The notes beneath the pieces are model-generated. The model had not been told where the DNA came from, did no database searches, and saw only the letters and a program-made list of their open reading frames with translations. A DNA stretch of 51,705 nucleotides, taken from the NCBI GenBank assembly GCA_947378245.1, contig CANCJF010000004.1, positions 1-51,705 of the forward strand. Direction: 5' to 3'. Both the position numbers and the translations under genes were made by a program. This DNA comes from Bacteroidota bacterium. GTDB taxonomy: Bacteria > Bacteroidota > Bacteroidia > Flavobacteriales_D > Crocinitomicaceae. Below are positions 9,425 through 19,251 of this stretch, piece by piece. Each line of letters starts with the position of its first letter. Positions within the stretch are counted from its first letter, which is position 1.

Positions 9425-10945
9425 CTAATAGTTCCTACGTTCTCTGCCTAAAGTTTTAATGGTACCAATGGTGAGGTAAAAATTTGAAAAAACTTCGTCC
9501 TCTACATTTGAAAAACGTGCTTTAGGTTCTATGAAAAAAGACACATTATCACATTGAAAAAGTTTAGGTAGTTTAATTAGTTCGAATAATATACGCTCAT
9601 ATTTTATTTTCCTTGAAATATAGGCGCCAACTTGTAGTACATGTCTTGTTTTTCCTTGACCGATCGTATTTCCATACTCATAAGGGTGTAGATTGTAAGG
9701 ACGGTAAATATCTCCTCCAAAAGAAGCTTGATTTCCAGATGAAAAATAGTCGCTTCCTTTTAGGTATGCTTGTCCCCAAAATTCGTAACTCCATTTATTA
9801 AAATGAAAAGATACTTCTTGGTACAGCTCAATAAAATTAGAACCTAAAGGATGAGCCACAGGTAAACCTTGATTTCCTAAAACAACATCTTTAGATTTTT
9901 GTGAATAGGTGTAAGGTCGAACCAAATTAAATTCTGTACGGTAAAACATTTGACAGGAATTTGGTAAGGTTTTCCATCCTTTTAGTCCCACTTGTAATCC
10001 ATATTTATTAGACCACCATCCATTTTGCTTTTGAAATGCAGAAAGTAAAAAATCGTCTATTAATACTTGACCGTAGAACATTGAATTCCTATGTTTATAT
10101 GAAAAATGAAGACCTAACAGGATGTTATCAGCGGACCCCATGTTATATTCTTGTGGGCGATAAAATATGAGGGGGTTTAAATATTCAACTTCAAATCCAC
10201 GATTATACAAAGTGTCTTTCATTTGATAAACAACTGTTTCAAAAATAGAAAAATTCCATTTTTTGGATGGATTAAAGCTCAAATAATGGGTCGCGTTACC
10301 TTTCGGGCTATAATGATTTCCACTTCTTTCTCTCCAAATTTGTTGAATAAATGAATATTCAAGTTTGCCAAATTTGGCTTTTAGTGATGCAAATGGTGCA
10401 GGTACCCCTTGATTTCCTAAAAATAATGACCGATCTCCTTCTCCAAAAGTGATTCTATCAATTCCAGTTGTAAACGTAAGTACAGAATTAGGTTTATATT
10501 GGATGCGACCTCTAATATCCCCATAGATTGAATATGCTGTGAATGGATTTAATACTTTGATGTTTTCAAAAAAGAAGGATTTCGTTTGAAATATTGAGGT
10601 GTAAGGTATGATTGATTGATCAGATGTTCCAAGTCTTAAATCAAAAATATAGGAAACTTTATCTTTTATATTTCCTGTTAATGTATATGCCAAACCTTTT
10701 TGAAACGTAAATCCGGTTGTACCATTTTTGTATACGTTTAAATTAAATATTTCATCAGGTAAAATTTTAAATTGAAATTTACTTGAGTCTTTGTTTAATA
10801 AAGAATCAAGTTCAAAGAACATAAACGATTTTTCAGAAGTGTGTAAATTAACATCTTGTTTTAGCCATATTTTTTCCACTTCTGGTGTTTGTTGACCAAA
10901 AAATATAAAAGGGAATAATAGGGTTACTAATAATAGATTCTTCAT
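9425..10945 (-). CDS. Outer-membrane beta-barrel protein, RemB/Wzi-like
   Basis: A 506-residue protein with a signal peptide (first ~18 residues, FIFFGQ). The rest is rich in alternating aromatic and polar strands. Segments such as GEGDRSLFLGNQGVPAPF, NPLIFYRPQEYNMGSADN and GQVLIDDFL resemble the capsule-assembly Wzi-like / gliding-motility RemB family of Bacteroidota outer-membrane proteins. Wzi proteins are 18-strand barrels that bind surface polysaccharide, and RemB aids gliding. Its ATG overlaps the stop of the upstream related gene by one base (TAATG), so the two are made together. The family call rests on motif resemblance only. Confidence 0.6.
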   Translation of the reverse strand: MKNLLLVTLLFPFIFFGQQTPEVEKIWLKQDVNLHTSEKSFMFFELDSLLNKDSSKFQFKILPDEIFNLNVYKNGTTGFTFQKGLAYTLTGNIKDKVSYIFDLRLGTSDQSIIPYTSIFQTKSFFFENIKVLNPFTAYSIYGDIRGRIQYKPNSVLTFTTGIDRITFGEGDRSLFLGNQGVPAPFASLKAKFGKLEYSFIQQIWRERSGNHYSPKGNATHYLSFNPSKKWNFSIFETVVYQMKDTLYNRGFEVEYLNPLIFYRPQEYNMGSADNILLGLHFSYKHRNSMFYGQVLIDDFLLSAFQKQNGWWSNKYGLQVGLKGWKTLPNSCQMFYRTEFNLVRPYTYSQKSKDVVLGNQGLPVAHPLGSNFIELYQEVSFHFNKWSYEFWGQAYLKGSDYFSSGNQASFGGDIYRPYNLHPYEYGNTIGQGKTRHVLQVGAYISRKIKYERILFELIKLPKLFQCDNVSFFIEPKARFSNVEDEVFSNFYLTIGTIKTLGRERRNY

Positions 10946-12519
10946 TAAAAATCAAAATATTCGTTTGTAATAGAAGTTCTTAGTCCTACCATTAAACATT
11001 GATAACTCGATTCTAAAAGATCGAATGAACTAGCTCTGCCTTGGTAATTAACAAATAATGTACCGTTATATAAATTATTAAAGCGAAAGCCAAATTCTAA
11101 ATTCTCTAAAATAGTCGTTCCATTTTTCAAAATAGATGGATCTAATTTGGGTGCAAAAATCGAGTTAGACAAAAATTGTTGAGTTAAGTGTCCTCCCTGT
11201 GTATAATAGATATTGGTTTTAGAATTAAGATAAAAACGGCTGTACTGATAGCCTAGTTTCACAAACAACTCACTGAAATTGTTCCCTTTTGGATGTGCTG
11301 AAGGAAGGTTGTAATTACTATAACTTAGCTTCGCTCTGGTTGCTCCATAAAAGTTTTTAGGGACTTGATTCCATTCACATTGAACTTGAAAATTCTTTAA
11401 CCCAAACGCATCAAAATAATATAAACCTACTTGACCAGCCCCTAGCCACGTATCATTATATTTATCAGCTACTAATTGACCATAGATTCGTATTTTATTC
11501 AATGCAAAATCGATATTTATTCCTGTTATTCCATTGATTAGAGACTCATTTCCAAGTAGAATATCATTTTGCATCAAGGGTAATGGAAGTAGTTGACTTG
11601 GCATTAGTTTATGCATTGAAATGGAGTCTCCGCGTAATTGATTTCCTCCTGTGAATAAACTAATTGATAATGCTTCAATCGGTTGAAAGGTCAAATAACT
11701 AGCTGCAAATAGTTTTGTTTCATAATTTGATTCTACAGCAAGAGTAGTAAGCTTTCTGTATAGATTTAATTGTTTTCTATACAATACTTGATAATTAAAA
11801 AAACGATTAATTTTCCATTTTAATCTTAAACTAGGGGAATTACTACTATTGTCTGAGAGGAGTAGTGAGCGATATCCTGAACCAATAAAATGTTGATTAT
11901 TGCCAAATTCAACTTGAAATTTAGGATGAAAATTGATATGTATATTTCCGGATGAATATGCGTAGTCATACCCAGTCACCTTAAATGGTTTCGTTCTACT
12001 AGCACCTGGTATCATTGCATTTTGAGTACTGTATTGACCATAGTATTTGACATAGTTTTCACCTTGTTGGTTGAAATATGTATTTTCATAATCTTGAAAT
12101 TGAGCTTGATTTTCACAAAATGAAAAATTAAAACCAACTTTACTCAATAGATCTCCCTCAACGTATATTCCTCGCGTGTTTCTATAAACCGGCCAATAAT
12201 TAGAATCTAATTTACCTACTCTTCCTTTTGAATAATTTATCAAGGGTGTGATACCAATGCTAATCCCATTTTTTTTTAGCTCAATAGGGAAACGTTTATA
12301 CAAATAAGCTTCTAAGTCAGCATATACAGGTATTGAATCTCTGTTTAGTCTTGCTAGATTTAATTGGTTTGTATTCGCTGGAAAAAAAGTTTCAATAGAT
12401 TTATTTTTAGATAGATATATAAATTTCTCCTTGAAATAACTTTGTTGAAGTAGTATTCTATTTTGTCCATACAACAAGGAATAAAATCCTATAAAGGATA
12501 CAATTAGTAGTTGTTTCAT
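10945..12519 (-). CDS. Outer-membrane beta-barrel protein, RemB/Wzi-like (second copy)
   Basis: A 524-residue protein with a signal peptide (FIGFYSLLYGQ), followed by a beta-strand-rich region. It shares the same plan as the next gene downstream: VEFGNNQHFIGSGYRSLLLS (about 205-224) corresponds to the GxGxRSLxL segment there, and SAHPKGNNFSELF matches VAHPLGSNFIELY. This indicates an ancient tandem duplication. It overlaps the cysQ stop by four bases, so cysQ and the two barrel genes form one transcription unit. Likely located in the outer membrane; role in surface polysaccharide or gliding is inferred from the family. Confidence 0.6.
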   Translation of the reverse strand: MKQLLIVSFIGFYSLLYGQNRILLQQSYFKEKFIYLSKNKSIETFFPANTNQLNLARLNRDSIPVYADLEAYLYKRFPIELKKNGISIGITPLINYSKGRVGKLDSNYWPVYRNTRGIYVEGDLLSKVGFNFSFCENQAQFQDYENTYFNQQGENYVKYYGQYSTQNAMIPGASRTKPFKVTGYDYAYSSGNIHINFHPKFQVEFGNNQHFIGSGYRSLLLSDNSSNSPSLRLKWKINRFFNYQVLYRKQLNLYRKLTTLAVESNYETKLFAASYLTFQPIEALSISLFTGGNQLRGDSISMHKLMPSQLLPLPLMQNDILLGNESLINGITGINIDFALNKIRIYGQLVADKYNDTWLGAGQVGLYYFDAFGLKNFQVQCEWNQVPKNFYGATRAKLSYSNYNLPSAHPKGNNFSELFVKLGYQYSRFYLNSKTNIYYTQGGHLTQQFLSNSIFAPKLDPSILKNGTTILENLEFGFRFNNLYNGTLFVNYQGRASSFDLLESSYQCLMVGLRTSITNEYFDF

Positions 12520-13337
12520 AGTTTTTCAAGTTTAGTTTTTATTAAACTTGTTTTTGTTTGAGCGATGAAATGAGGGTTATATAAATCCTCTTTGTTATAG
12601 GTCAATGTTGAATTATTTATAACAGCTGTAATAGAACCACCCATTGCTTCGAGAATTGCTTGACCAGCTGCGATGTCCCATTCCATCGTAGGTGCAAATC
12701 GAGGATAGATATCTGCTTTTCCTTCGGCTAAATCGAAAAACTTTAATGCGCTTCCCTTTTCTATATAACTAATTTCTCCATGCTGTTCACGTAATTTTTC
12801 TACAAATTCTGCCGTTTTTGGAGAATGAAAACTACGGGAAGAAATTAGGACAAGCGGTTCATTTATTTCGGATGGGTCTATTAACTGAGTCCATGATTCA
12901 AGTTTACCATGTTCATCAAAAGTTGTCATATAGACCCCTGTTTTTTTTCCTCCAATTAGCACTTTACGTTGTACGGGTGTAATAATGATTCCAAAAGAAG
13001 GGGAGCCATCTTCAATGTGTGCAATATTGATGACAAATTCTCCGTTTTTTTTAATGAATTCTTTGGTTCCATCCAAAGGATCTACACACCAATTTTCTTT
13101 CCAATTTTTTCGAATAGAATAATCAGTGTTTATAATTTCTTCTCCAATAATTGGGATATTTGTTTGTTGAAGTCTAAGGTGAATTAATTCGGACGAAGCT
13201 TTGTCTGCTTCTGTAACTGGACTACCATCAATTTTATCTTCTGTAGAAAAACCTCTTTCGTAATAATCCATGATTATAAAAGATGCGTCAACTCCTGCTT
13301 GTATCGCAATGGTATAAATTTCTGGTAAGGCATTCAT
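12516..13337 (-). CDS. cysQ: 3'(2'),5'-bisphosphate nucleotidase CysQ
   Basis: A 273-residue member of the inositol monophosphatase superfamily. CysQ removes the 3'-phosphate from PAP or PAPS, by-products of sulfate assimilation. The metal-binding motifs are present: GEEI (about 60-63), the DPLDGTKEF signature (about 88-96) and WDIAAGQAILEAMGG (about 218-232). It is the first gene of a unit with the two RemB/Wzi-like barrels, overlapping the next by four bases. A -7 element (TATTTTTG on the minus strand, 13345-13352) lies so close to the ATG that the mRNA leader would be only a few bases long. Confidence 0.9.
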   Translation of the reverse strand: MNALPEIYTIAIQAGVDASFIIMDYYERGFSTEDKIDGSPVTEADKASSELIHLRLQQTNIPIIGEEIINTDYSIRKNWKENWCVDPLDGTKEFIKKNGEFVINIAHIEDGSPSFGIIITPVQRKVLIGGKKTGVYMTTFDEHGKLESWTQLIDPSEINEPLVLISSRSFHSPKTAEFVEKLREQHGEISYIEKGSALKFFDLAEGKADIYPRFAPTMEWDIAAGQAILEAMGGSITAVINNSTLTYNKEDLYNPHFIAQTKTSLIKTKLEKL

Positions 13338-13368
13338 CTACCAACAAAAATACGAATTTTGTTGGTAG
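13338..13368 (-). promoter_or_regulatory. Hairpin and -7 element directly before cysQ
   Basis: Perfect 12-base arms (CTACCAACAAAA and its complement) flank a 7-base loop, ending at the base before the cysQ ATG. It can serve as the terminator of the upstream DUF4249 gene. The minus strand also carries TATTTTTG (13345-13352), a TAnnTTTG match, inside the hairpin, so promoter and hairpin overlap. Confidence 0.45.
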
Positions 13369-13393
13369 AATGACTTTAATAAGATATAAATCC

Positions 13394-14257
13394 TTATTTG
13401 TTAGTGATATATAAAGATCGTTTTTGCGTTGTTTGTGCTGAAAAATATCCTAATGCTCCATTTGTAAATAATACATCTGGGTTTGAAGGTGTTGCACTTT
13501 GTTGTTTTCCTTGATTTAAATTTAATGTAAATAAATATCGGTACACTTTATTTTCCATGCATTGCATCTCCAACTCAACAAGTATTGAATCTTTAATTTC
13601 AATTTTATCACCTGTTTTTTTCTTCCACTTATCAACATTAGCAATTGTTGTATCCGGACCAAATGCATTTTTATCTGGAAAAATTGGTTTTAAAGTCAAT
13701 TGACCATCCAATCCTAAATCATCTTCCACATAAATTCCGGGAACAAGTTTATTATCTCTTTTCATGATAAATTGATAGTAATTAGCTATTCCTGCAGGAT
13801 CATGACGCAATGGTACGATTGTATATGTCATATTTGGACCAAAAGGATATTTTACCACTTTCACTGAATCTAATGTCACTCGTGTTGGTACAGTACTCGA
13901 TGCAGTATAGGTTTTTCCATTGGAAACAATTGATAATTCGTAGGTATTCCCTTCTTTCACTATGAAATTTTTAAGCACATATTTCCCAAGTTGCGCGTCA
14001 AAACTATAGGTTCCAATAGTGTTACTATTTGTTTCTTTGATAGTGATAGTAGCGCCTGAAACGATTGGTGGAGCAATATCTTCATCAAAATTAATTGAAT
14101 TCGTCAAAGTGACATAATGCGTGCTTGAATCTGCATTAACGATTGCCTCAACGACTAATTTAGTGTCGTTTTTATTTAAGTTAATATCAATAACTTTCGT
14201 ACAAGAGTTCATTAGAAAAATGGTCGCTAAACCCAATAAATAGATTAAATTTTTCAT
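13394..14257 (-). CDS. DUF4249 lipoprotein partner of a TonB-dependent receptor
   Basis: A 287-residue protein starting at the ATG at 14257; a TTG two codons earlier is less likely. It has a lipoprotein signal with the cysteine in FLMNSC. The body matches DUF4249: a VIDINL start, then LVVEAIVNADSSTHYVTLT, followed by a carboxypeptidase-regulatory-like beta domain (GATITIKETNSN, EGNTYELSIVSNGK). DUF4249 genes usually follow a CarboxypepD_reg TonB-dependent receptor, as here, eight bases downstream of one. It is probably a surface or periplasmic accessory protein in uptake of an unknown substrate. Confidence 0.85.
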   Translation of the reverse strand: MKNLIYLLGLATIFLMNSCTKVIDINLNKNDTKLVVEAIVNADSSTHYVTLTNSINFDEDIAPPIVSGATITIKETNSNTIGTYSFDAQLGKYVLKNFIVKEGNTYELSIVSNGKTYTASSTVPTRVTLDSVKVVKYPFGPNMTYTIVPLRHDPAGIANYYQFIMKRDNKLVPGIYVEDDLGLDGQLTLKPIFPDKNAFGPDTTIANVDKWKKKTGDKIEIKDSILVELEMQCMENKVYRYLFTLNLNQGKQQSATPSNPDVLFTNGALGYFSAQTTQKRSLYITNK

Positions 14258-14265
14258 GGTCAATG

Positions 14266-16581
14266 TTATTTGAATTTAAAGTTATAGGTAATACCTGGGA
14301 TCCATTTAAACAAGGAAGTTTGAACTGCCTCTGATTTATTTGGATTATTTTCATTTGCTCTAAAATCGATACGATAAGCATTTTCTCGTCCATAAACATT
14401 GTAGATCGAGAAGTTCCAACTGCTTTCATAGGTTTCAGTGCTTTTGCGAATCCAAGTTACACCTAAATCTAAACGGTGATAATTAGGCATGCGGTATGCA
14501 TTACGATCTGTATATACATATTGTGTTTCGCCATTTACAGTATACTTACCACTTGGGAAAGTAACTGCGTTACCTGTGTAAAAAACAAAAAGTGCTGAAA
14601 TACTCAATTTAGGTGTCAGGTCGTACATAGCAACTACGGACAAATCATGTGTTCTATCTTGTTTTGCACGATACCAATCATTATTGTTAATGCCTTCAAT
14701 TTTACGTTCAGTTTTGGATAAACAATAGGAAATCCAACCATTTAATTTTCCTTTTTTCTTTTTCAAAATAAACTCAAGTCCGTATGCTCGACCAATACCA
14801 TATAATAATTCTCCTTCTAATTTTTCATTGGCTTGAACGTCTGCACCATTTCGGTAATCGATCTGATTTTGTAAGGTTTTGTAGTAGCCCTCCACGTTGA
14901 ATTCGTAAGTGTTTTCAGTAAAATTTTTAAACCATCCAATTGAACCTTGATCTGCAATTTCAGGTTTTGTGTTCAATGTCGAACTCAACCATGTATCCGT
15001 CGGAGAAGAGGTTGTAGAATTGGTAACTAAATGGATATTTTGAGCATTTCGTGCATAAGCAAATTTAAAACTTGCACTTGGATTGTAGGCGTAACTAACA
15101 GAAACTCGTGGTTCTAAATTGAAGTATGTTTTGATATATTGATTGTCAGTGTAGTTGTGTGTAGCACTCACTTTACCTGCAGCATCATAACTATAGGTAT
15201 CCTGACCATTTCCGAGTAATGAAAAACCACTTTCGCGTATTCCATAGTTGACGGATAATTTATCATTTACTTCCCATTCATTATTGATAAATAGTGAACT
15301 CTCGATCGATTTCACTTCATTTAAATGCTGTGATGTAATTCCTGTACCTGAAAATTGACCTGGAGTAATACCATGTTTGATGACATTAAATCCAAATTTG
15401 ATTTTGTTTTTTGCATTTGCATAATATTGAAATTCTTGTTTTAAGTTGTAATCTTGTACTTTAGATTTCACTGTAAAGCTTACTCCATCTCCTTTAATAG
15501 CTATCTGATAATCGTATGAACTATATATTAAAGAAGTATTAGAGAATAATTTTGGCCCAAAAATATGGTTCCAACGTACCGTTCCCGTTGCATTTCCCCA
15601 ATCAATCCCAAAACTTGATCCAAATCCTAGTACGTCACGACCAAAATACCCTGAGGCATACAATTTGTTTTTGTCGTTAATACGGTAGTTTAATTTCGTG
15701 TTTAAATCATAAAAATATAAGGTGTTGTCTTTGTATTTGTCAGAAGCTTTTAGGAACATATCTACATACGTTCTACGTCCTGTGATTAAAAATGATCCTT
15801 TATCCTTTACGATAGGACCTTCAACGTTTAGCTTTGAAGAAATTAATCCCACTCCTCCACTCACATTATAACGCTTATTATTTCCTTCATTCATCTTGAT
15901 ATCTAGTACAGATGATAATCTTCCTCCAAAATTAGCAGGTTGATTCCCTTTGTAAAGTGTAGCATCTTTTAAGGCATCAGAATTAAAGGTAGAGAAAAAC
16001 CCAAGTAGGTGAGAAGCGTTATACACAGGAGCTTCGTCTAATAATATCAAGTTTTGGTCGGATCCACCTCCTCGTACATAATAACCTGTATTTCCTTCAC
16101 CAGCACTTTTGACACCAGGTAATAATTGCAGGGTTTTAATAATATCTTTTTCACCTAAGAGTACGGGTATTTTTGCAATTGCTTTAGGGTCTAATCGTTC
16201 AACTCCCATCGTTGAACCTTTAACATTATCTTGTTTGTTGATCGTAACCTTTGCAACTTCTAATTCAGTAGTCTTTTCAGTTGGCGTTTCCAAAATGAAA
16301 TTGAGTGCAAGATTCTCTTTTAAATCAATTTCTTTTTCTTGTTGAGAATATCCAATGTATGAGACTAACATGGTGTATTTACCTTCTGGAATTGTTAACG
16401 AGTAAAAACCATACTCATTACTTGCTACCAAATAAGCTTGGTCTTTAATACGTATTTTCACTCCGATTAAGGCTTCACCTTTTTTTTGCTCAGTGATAGT
16501 ACCGCTAATGGTAAATTTGTTTTGTGAAAAGCTCAATATACAGATGCTTAAAAACACAAAAAGAACAAGATACTGTTTCAT
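14266..16581 (-). CDS. TonB-dependent receptor with carboxypeptidase-like domain
   Basis: A 771-residue outer-membrane receptor. Order: signal peptide (1-19), a carboxypeptidase-regulatory-like Ig domain (about 21-105, FTISGTITEQKKGEALIGVK), a plug domain (about 125-240, including LPGVKSAGEGNTGYYVRGG and LLDEAPVYNASHLLGFFS), then a beta-barrel ending in an aromatic-rich strand. No SusD gene follows; instead a DUF4249 lipoprotein does. The substrate is unknown. The gene starts well downstream of xseB (138-base gap), so it probably has its own promoter, although none matches the consensus well. Confidence 0.92.
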   Translation of the reverse strand: MKQYLVLFVFLSICILSFSQNKFTISGTITEQKKGEALIGVKIRIKDQAYLVASNEYGFYSLTIPEGKYTMLVSYIGYSQQEKEIDLKENLALNFILETPTEKTTELEVAKVTINKQDNVKGSTMGVERLDPKAIAKIPVLLGEKDIIKTLQLLPGVKSAGEGNTGYYVRGGGSDQNLILLDEAPVYNASHLLGFFSTFNSDALKDATLYKGNQPANFGGRLSSVLDIKMNEGNNKRYNVSGGVGLISSKLNVEGPIVKDKGSFLITGRRTYVDMFLKASDKYKDNTLYFYDLNTKLNYRINDKNKLYASGYFGRDVLGFGSSFGIDWGNATGTVRWNHIFGPKLFSNTSLIYSSYDYQIAIKGDGVSFTVKSKVQDYNLKQEFQYYANAKNKIKFGFNVIKHGITPGQFSGTGITSQHLNEVKSIESSLFINNEWEVNDKLSVNYGIRESGFSLLGNGQDTYSYDAAGKVSATHNYTDNQYIKTYFNLEPRVSVSYAYNPSASFKFAYARNAQNIHLVTNSTTSSPTDTWLSSTLNTKPEIADQGSIGWFKNFTENTYEFNVEGYYKTLQNQIDYRNGADVQANEKLEGELLYGIGRAYGLEFILKKKKGKLNGWISYCLSKTERKIEGINNNDWYRAKQDRTHDLSVVAMYDLTPKLSISALFVFYTGNAVTFPSGKYTVNGETQYVYTDRNAYRMPNYHRLDLGVTWIRKSTETYESSWNFSIYNVYGRENAYRIDFRANENNPNKSEAVQTSLFKWIPGITYNFKFK

Positions 16582-16719
16582 TTTTTTTAATTTTTCGGCT
16601 AATTTATAGAACCTTTTTCATATAAAAATTTCTTTTTCGATGAACAAGGTTTTTTTTACTTTAAGTGTATGAATATCTTAGGTGAATTTATCTCACTGTT
16701 TAGAATCATTCTAAAGAGT

Positions 16720-16920
16720 TTACTCTCCCTCTAATTCTTTCAAAATTTGATTCACATCTTCTTCGGTACTAGATAATTTCGTTTTACAAATTTTAATTAA
16801 TTGTGCTGCTCGTTTCACTTTGATCGATAATTCATCGACTGATATTCCTCCTACTTCAATTTCTTGTACAATTTCTTGTAACTCATCAAATGCTGCTGTG
16901 TACGTAATTTCTTCACTCAT
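16720..16920 (-). CDS. xseB: Exodeoxyribonuclease VII small subunit
   Basis: A 66-residue protein with the XseB pattern: YTAAFDELQEIVQEIEVGG, then a second helix with RAAQLIKICKTKL, and an acidic tail. It assembles in several copies on XseA to form exonuclease VII, which degrades single-stranded DNA. It overlaps the end of xseA by eight bases, the usual arrangement. Confidence 0.93.
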   Translation of the reverse strand: MSEEITYTAAFDELQEIVQEIEVGGISVDELSIKVKRAAQLIKICKTKLSSTEEDVNQILKELEGE

Positions 16921-18370
16921 TTTCAGTATTTTTTACTTGTTTAACTTCACTTTCTATCATCGAATTCAATGTTATGAGTTCGATTTGATCTCCTGATTGT
17001 ACGGGGTTATCTAATGAAATCACCTTCCCATGAAAAAGTGCGATAGCATACCCTCTTTTAAGTACTTGTTTTGGATCAACAAGTTGGATATTTCTTGCTA
17101 ATATATTTAATCGTTCAACTTCTTTTTCAATGCGTTTGGGAAATGATTGTTGTAGGAAGATTTGCATATCCTGTAGTTGTGATTGTGTGTTAAAAAAGTA
17201 TGAATTTCGACTTTTTTTGAAGCTTTGTAATAAGTATTCTAGGATATATTTTTGCTCGTGATGAATCTTGTTTGTTCCTGTTTTTAAGTTTATTTGGGAA
17301 GTATATAACTGCCTTTTTTCATCATGAAAACGTATGTTTGACTTCAACAACAAGGTCTTTGAATGATCTTTCAATCGATGGTTAAAGTGTTGTAACAAAT
17401 TACTCGTTTCTCCTTTAAAAACACGTATTTCTTGCGTCAACCCTTCTTTAGCATTTTTCAATAGTTGTTTACTTTCTTGTAAAATAGTTCGTTGCGCTTC
17501 TTTAATTGGAACGGAAAAATTATGGAAAGATTGCAATAAAAAATCAGCCAATTCTGTCGGTGTAATCGCATTACGATAGGCTACCATTTCGGAGACCGTT
17601 GTGTTTGTCGAGTGACCAATCCCGGTTAATACGGGTAATGGAAAGGTAGCAATCGCTTTGGATAATTCGTAATTGTTGTAGCACGACAACCCTATTTCAC
17701 CTCCTCCACCTCGTATGATGGTCACAATATCAAAATGCTCTTTGACTTTTTCGATTTTTTTCAGTTGTGCCTGTATCGCTTCGATAGCAGGATCCCCATT
17801 TAATTGCGCGGTAAACAACATGAAAAAATAGTTATATCCCCACGTATTATTTTTAATTACACTGTAAAAGTCAGATAAACCCTTACTTGATTCTACTGAA
17901 ATAACTGCAATTCGTTTTGGTAAAAGTGGAAAATTCAACGATTTATTCGCGTTTATGACACCTTCCTTGGCTAATCGTTTTAATGTTTCTTCGCGTTCTT
18001 TATGTAATTCCCCTAAGGCAAATGTCGGATCAATGTCCATGATATCTAAAGACATACCATACAGCGGATGAAAGGTAATCTTAACCTGGAACAACAACGT
18101 CATCCCATCACGCAAAGGCTCTTTAACGATTTCCGCAAAATTCTTAGAGATTCTATCATAATTAGCCTTCCAGATTTGACCACGCATATCTGCCACTAAT
18201 TTTCCATCTTCTTTGTGAACCAATTCTGGATAACAATGCCCTTTGTTGGTGTAATTAAGTTTATGCATTTCAGCCTTTACCCAATATAAGCGATGATAAC
18301 GCTCAGAAATTGCCTTCTGAATGGAGGTAGCAACTTGCTTTAAGGTAAATATTTCGTGTTCTTCAGGCAT
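16913..18370 (-). CDS. xseA: Exodeoxyribonuclease VII large subunit
   Basis: A 485-residue catalytic subunit starting at the ATG at 18370; a TTG two codons earlier gives a trivial extension. The N-terminal OB-fold (about 8-110) includes the YWVKAEM strand and MRGQIWKANY. The nuclease domain has PKRIAVISVESSKGLSDF, the conserved IIRGGGGEIGLSCYNNYELS, and PVLTGIGHSTN. A long coiled coil (about 290-400) and the C-terminal PKQVLKRGYAI motif follow. It digests single-stranded DNA from both ends. It is the middle gene of a dinD-xseA-xseB unit, 29 bases after dinD. Confidence 0.95.
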   Translation of the reverse strand: MPEEHEIFTLKQVATSIQKAISERYHRLYWVKAEMHKLNYTNKGHCYPELVHKEDGKLVADMRGQIWKANYDRISKNFAEIVKEPLRDGMTLLFQVKITFHPLYGMSLDIMDIDPTFALGELHKEREETLKRLAKEGVINANKSLNFPLLPKRIAVISVESSKGLSDFYSVIKNNTWGYNYFFMLFTAQLNGDPAIEAIQAQLKKIEKVKEHFDIVTIIRGGGGEIGLSCYNNYELSKAIATFPLPVLTGIGHSTNTTVSEMVAYRNAITPTELADFLLQSFHNFSVPIKEAQRTILQESKQLLKNAKEGLTQEIRVFKGETSNLLQHFNHRLKDHSKTLLLKSNIRFHDEKRQLYTSQINLKTGTNKIHHEQKYILEYLLQSFKKSRNSYFFNTQSQLQDMQIFLQQSFPKRIEKEVERLNILARNIQLVDPKQVLKRGYAIALFHGKVISLDNPVQSGDQIELITLNSMIESEVKQVKNTENE

Positions 18371-18399
18371 GCACAAGTTTAAGGTTTAATCCAAAAATA

Positions 18400-19251
18400 T
18401 CAATTCTTTTTTTTTGTGATTTTTAGATTATTTTTCGAAATCGTTTTATCGATTGATTTCACTTTTCTTTCTAATTTTTTGATGTCTTCTTCCATTGGTA
18501 GTTCTTCGGGTTTTATCCCGCTTTTACCTAACAAATTCCGGATATCTGTATTGTTTTTCACATGTTCATCAGTAATTTTAATTTCTCCTTTTATATTTTC
18601 TTTTTGGACATTAAAATTGGTAATTTCTGTTGCTAATTGTTTGGCCGTGATGGTAATAGTTGGTAAAAAATCCGCAAGAGGTCTATTTTCTTTTATTCCT
18701 AATTTTAGTTTCATTTCTTTGGTGTTGTTACCACCAAAAAGTGCCCAGTCACCTTTGCTTCGAATTCGAGCAAATCCAAAATTGTCTACTCCTCTTTCAA
18801 AAATATTTTTTGATAATTCTGTTTCTGTTTCAGCTAATTTTTCTCGAGCTTGTAATCGCTCCATTAACTCGCTCCGTTCTTCTAATAACTCTTGTTTTCT
18901 TGTTTGAATAGCAAAATAGCTTTGTGCAAAAGCTATTTTTTCTTTTTTTGAATCACCGTTTTGTGCAATCAAATAACACGCATAACGCGTAAGCATAATA
19001 TCCTCGACCTCACGTTTCGCTCCACTACCTAATTCTATCATTTTGCTGACGTCAGCAAAATGGTCAGAAATCTCATTGTCAGAGTTTTTACACGATACTT
19101 TTGCTTTATCAATTACGTTTAAAAAGTTTCGCCACTGACTGTATTCTAATAACTCTTGTAATTCTCTTGCTAACCAATATTCAATACCATCTTGTTCATA
19201 TACATATTCTTCGAAAAGCTTATTTAATTTTGTAATATTATTTTTTTCCAT
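18400..19251 (-). CDS. dinD: DinD-like DNA damage-inducible protein
   Basis: A 283-residue homologue of E. coli DinD, which is SOS-induced and inhibits RecA strand exchange. The N-terminal BRO-N-like part has WLARELQELLEYSQWRNF and MLTRYACYLIAQNGDSKK, and the C-terminal part has the typical FGFARIRSKGDWALFGGN and NRPLADFLPTIT. It precedes xseA in the same direction with a 29-base gap, which puts two DNA-repair functions in one transcript. No LexA-type operator is obvious upstream; a weak -7-like sequence (TAACTTTA) lies at 19310-19317. Confidence 0.88.
   Translation of the reverse strand: MEKNNITKLNKLFEEYVYEQDGIEYWLARELQELLEYSQWRNFLNVIDKAKVSCKNSDNEISDHFADVSKMIELGSGAKREVEDIMLTRYACYLIAQNGDSKKEKIAFAQSYFAIQTRKQELLEERSELMERLQAREKLAETETELSKNIFERGVDNFGFARIRSKGDWALFGGNNTKEMKLKLGIKENRPLADFLPTITITAKQLATEITNFNVQKENIKGEIKITDEHVKNNTDIRNLLGKSGIKPEELPMEEDIKKLERKVKSIDKTISKNNLKITKKKN

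Noticed and set aside
18416-18907. A 163-codon plus-strand ORF
   Set aside because: It is antisense to dinD, with a low-complexity Ser/Phe/Leu-rich translation typical of a shadow frame.
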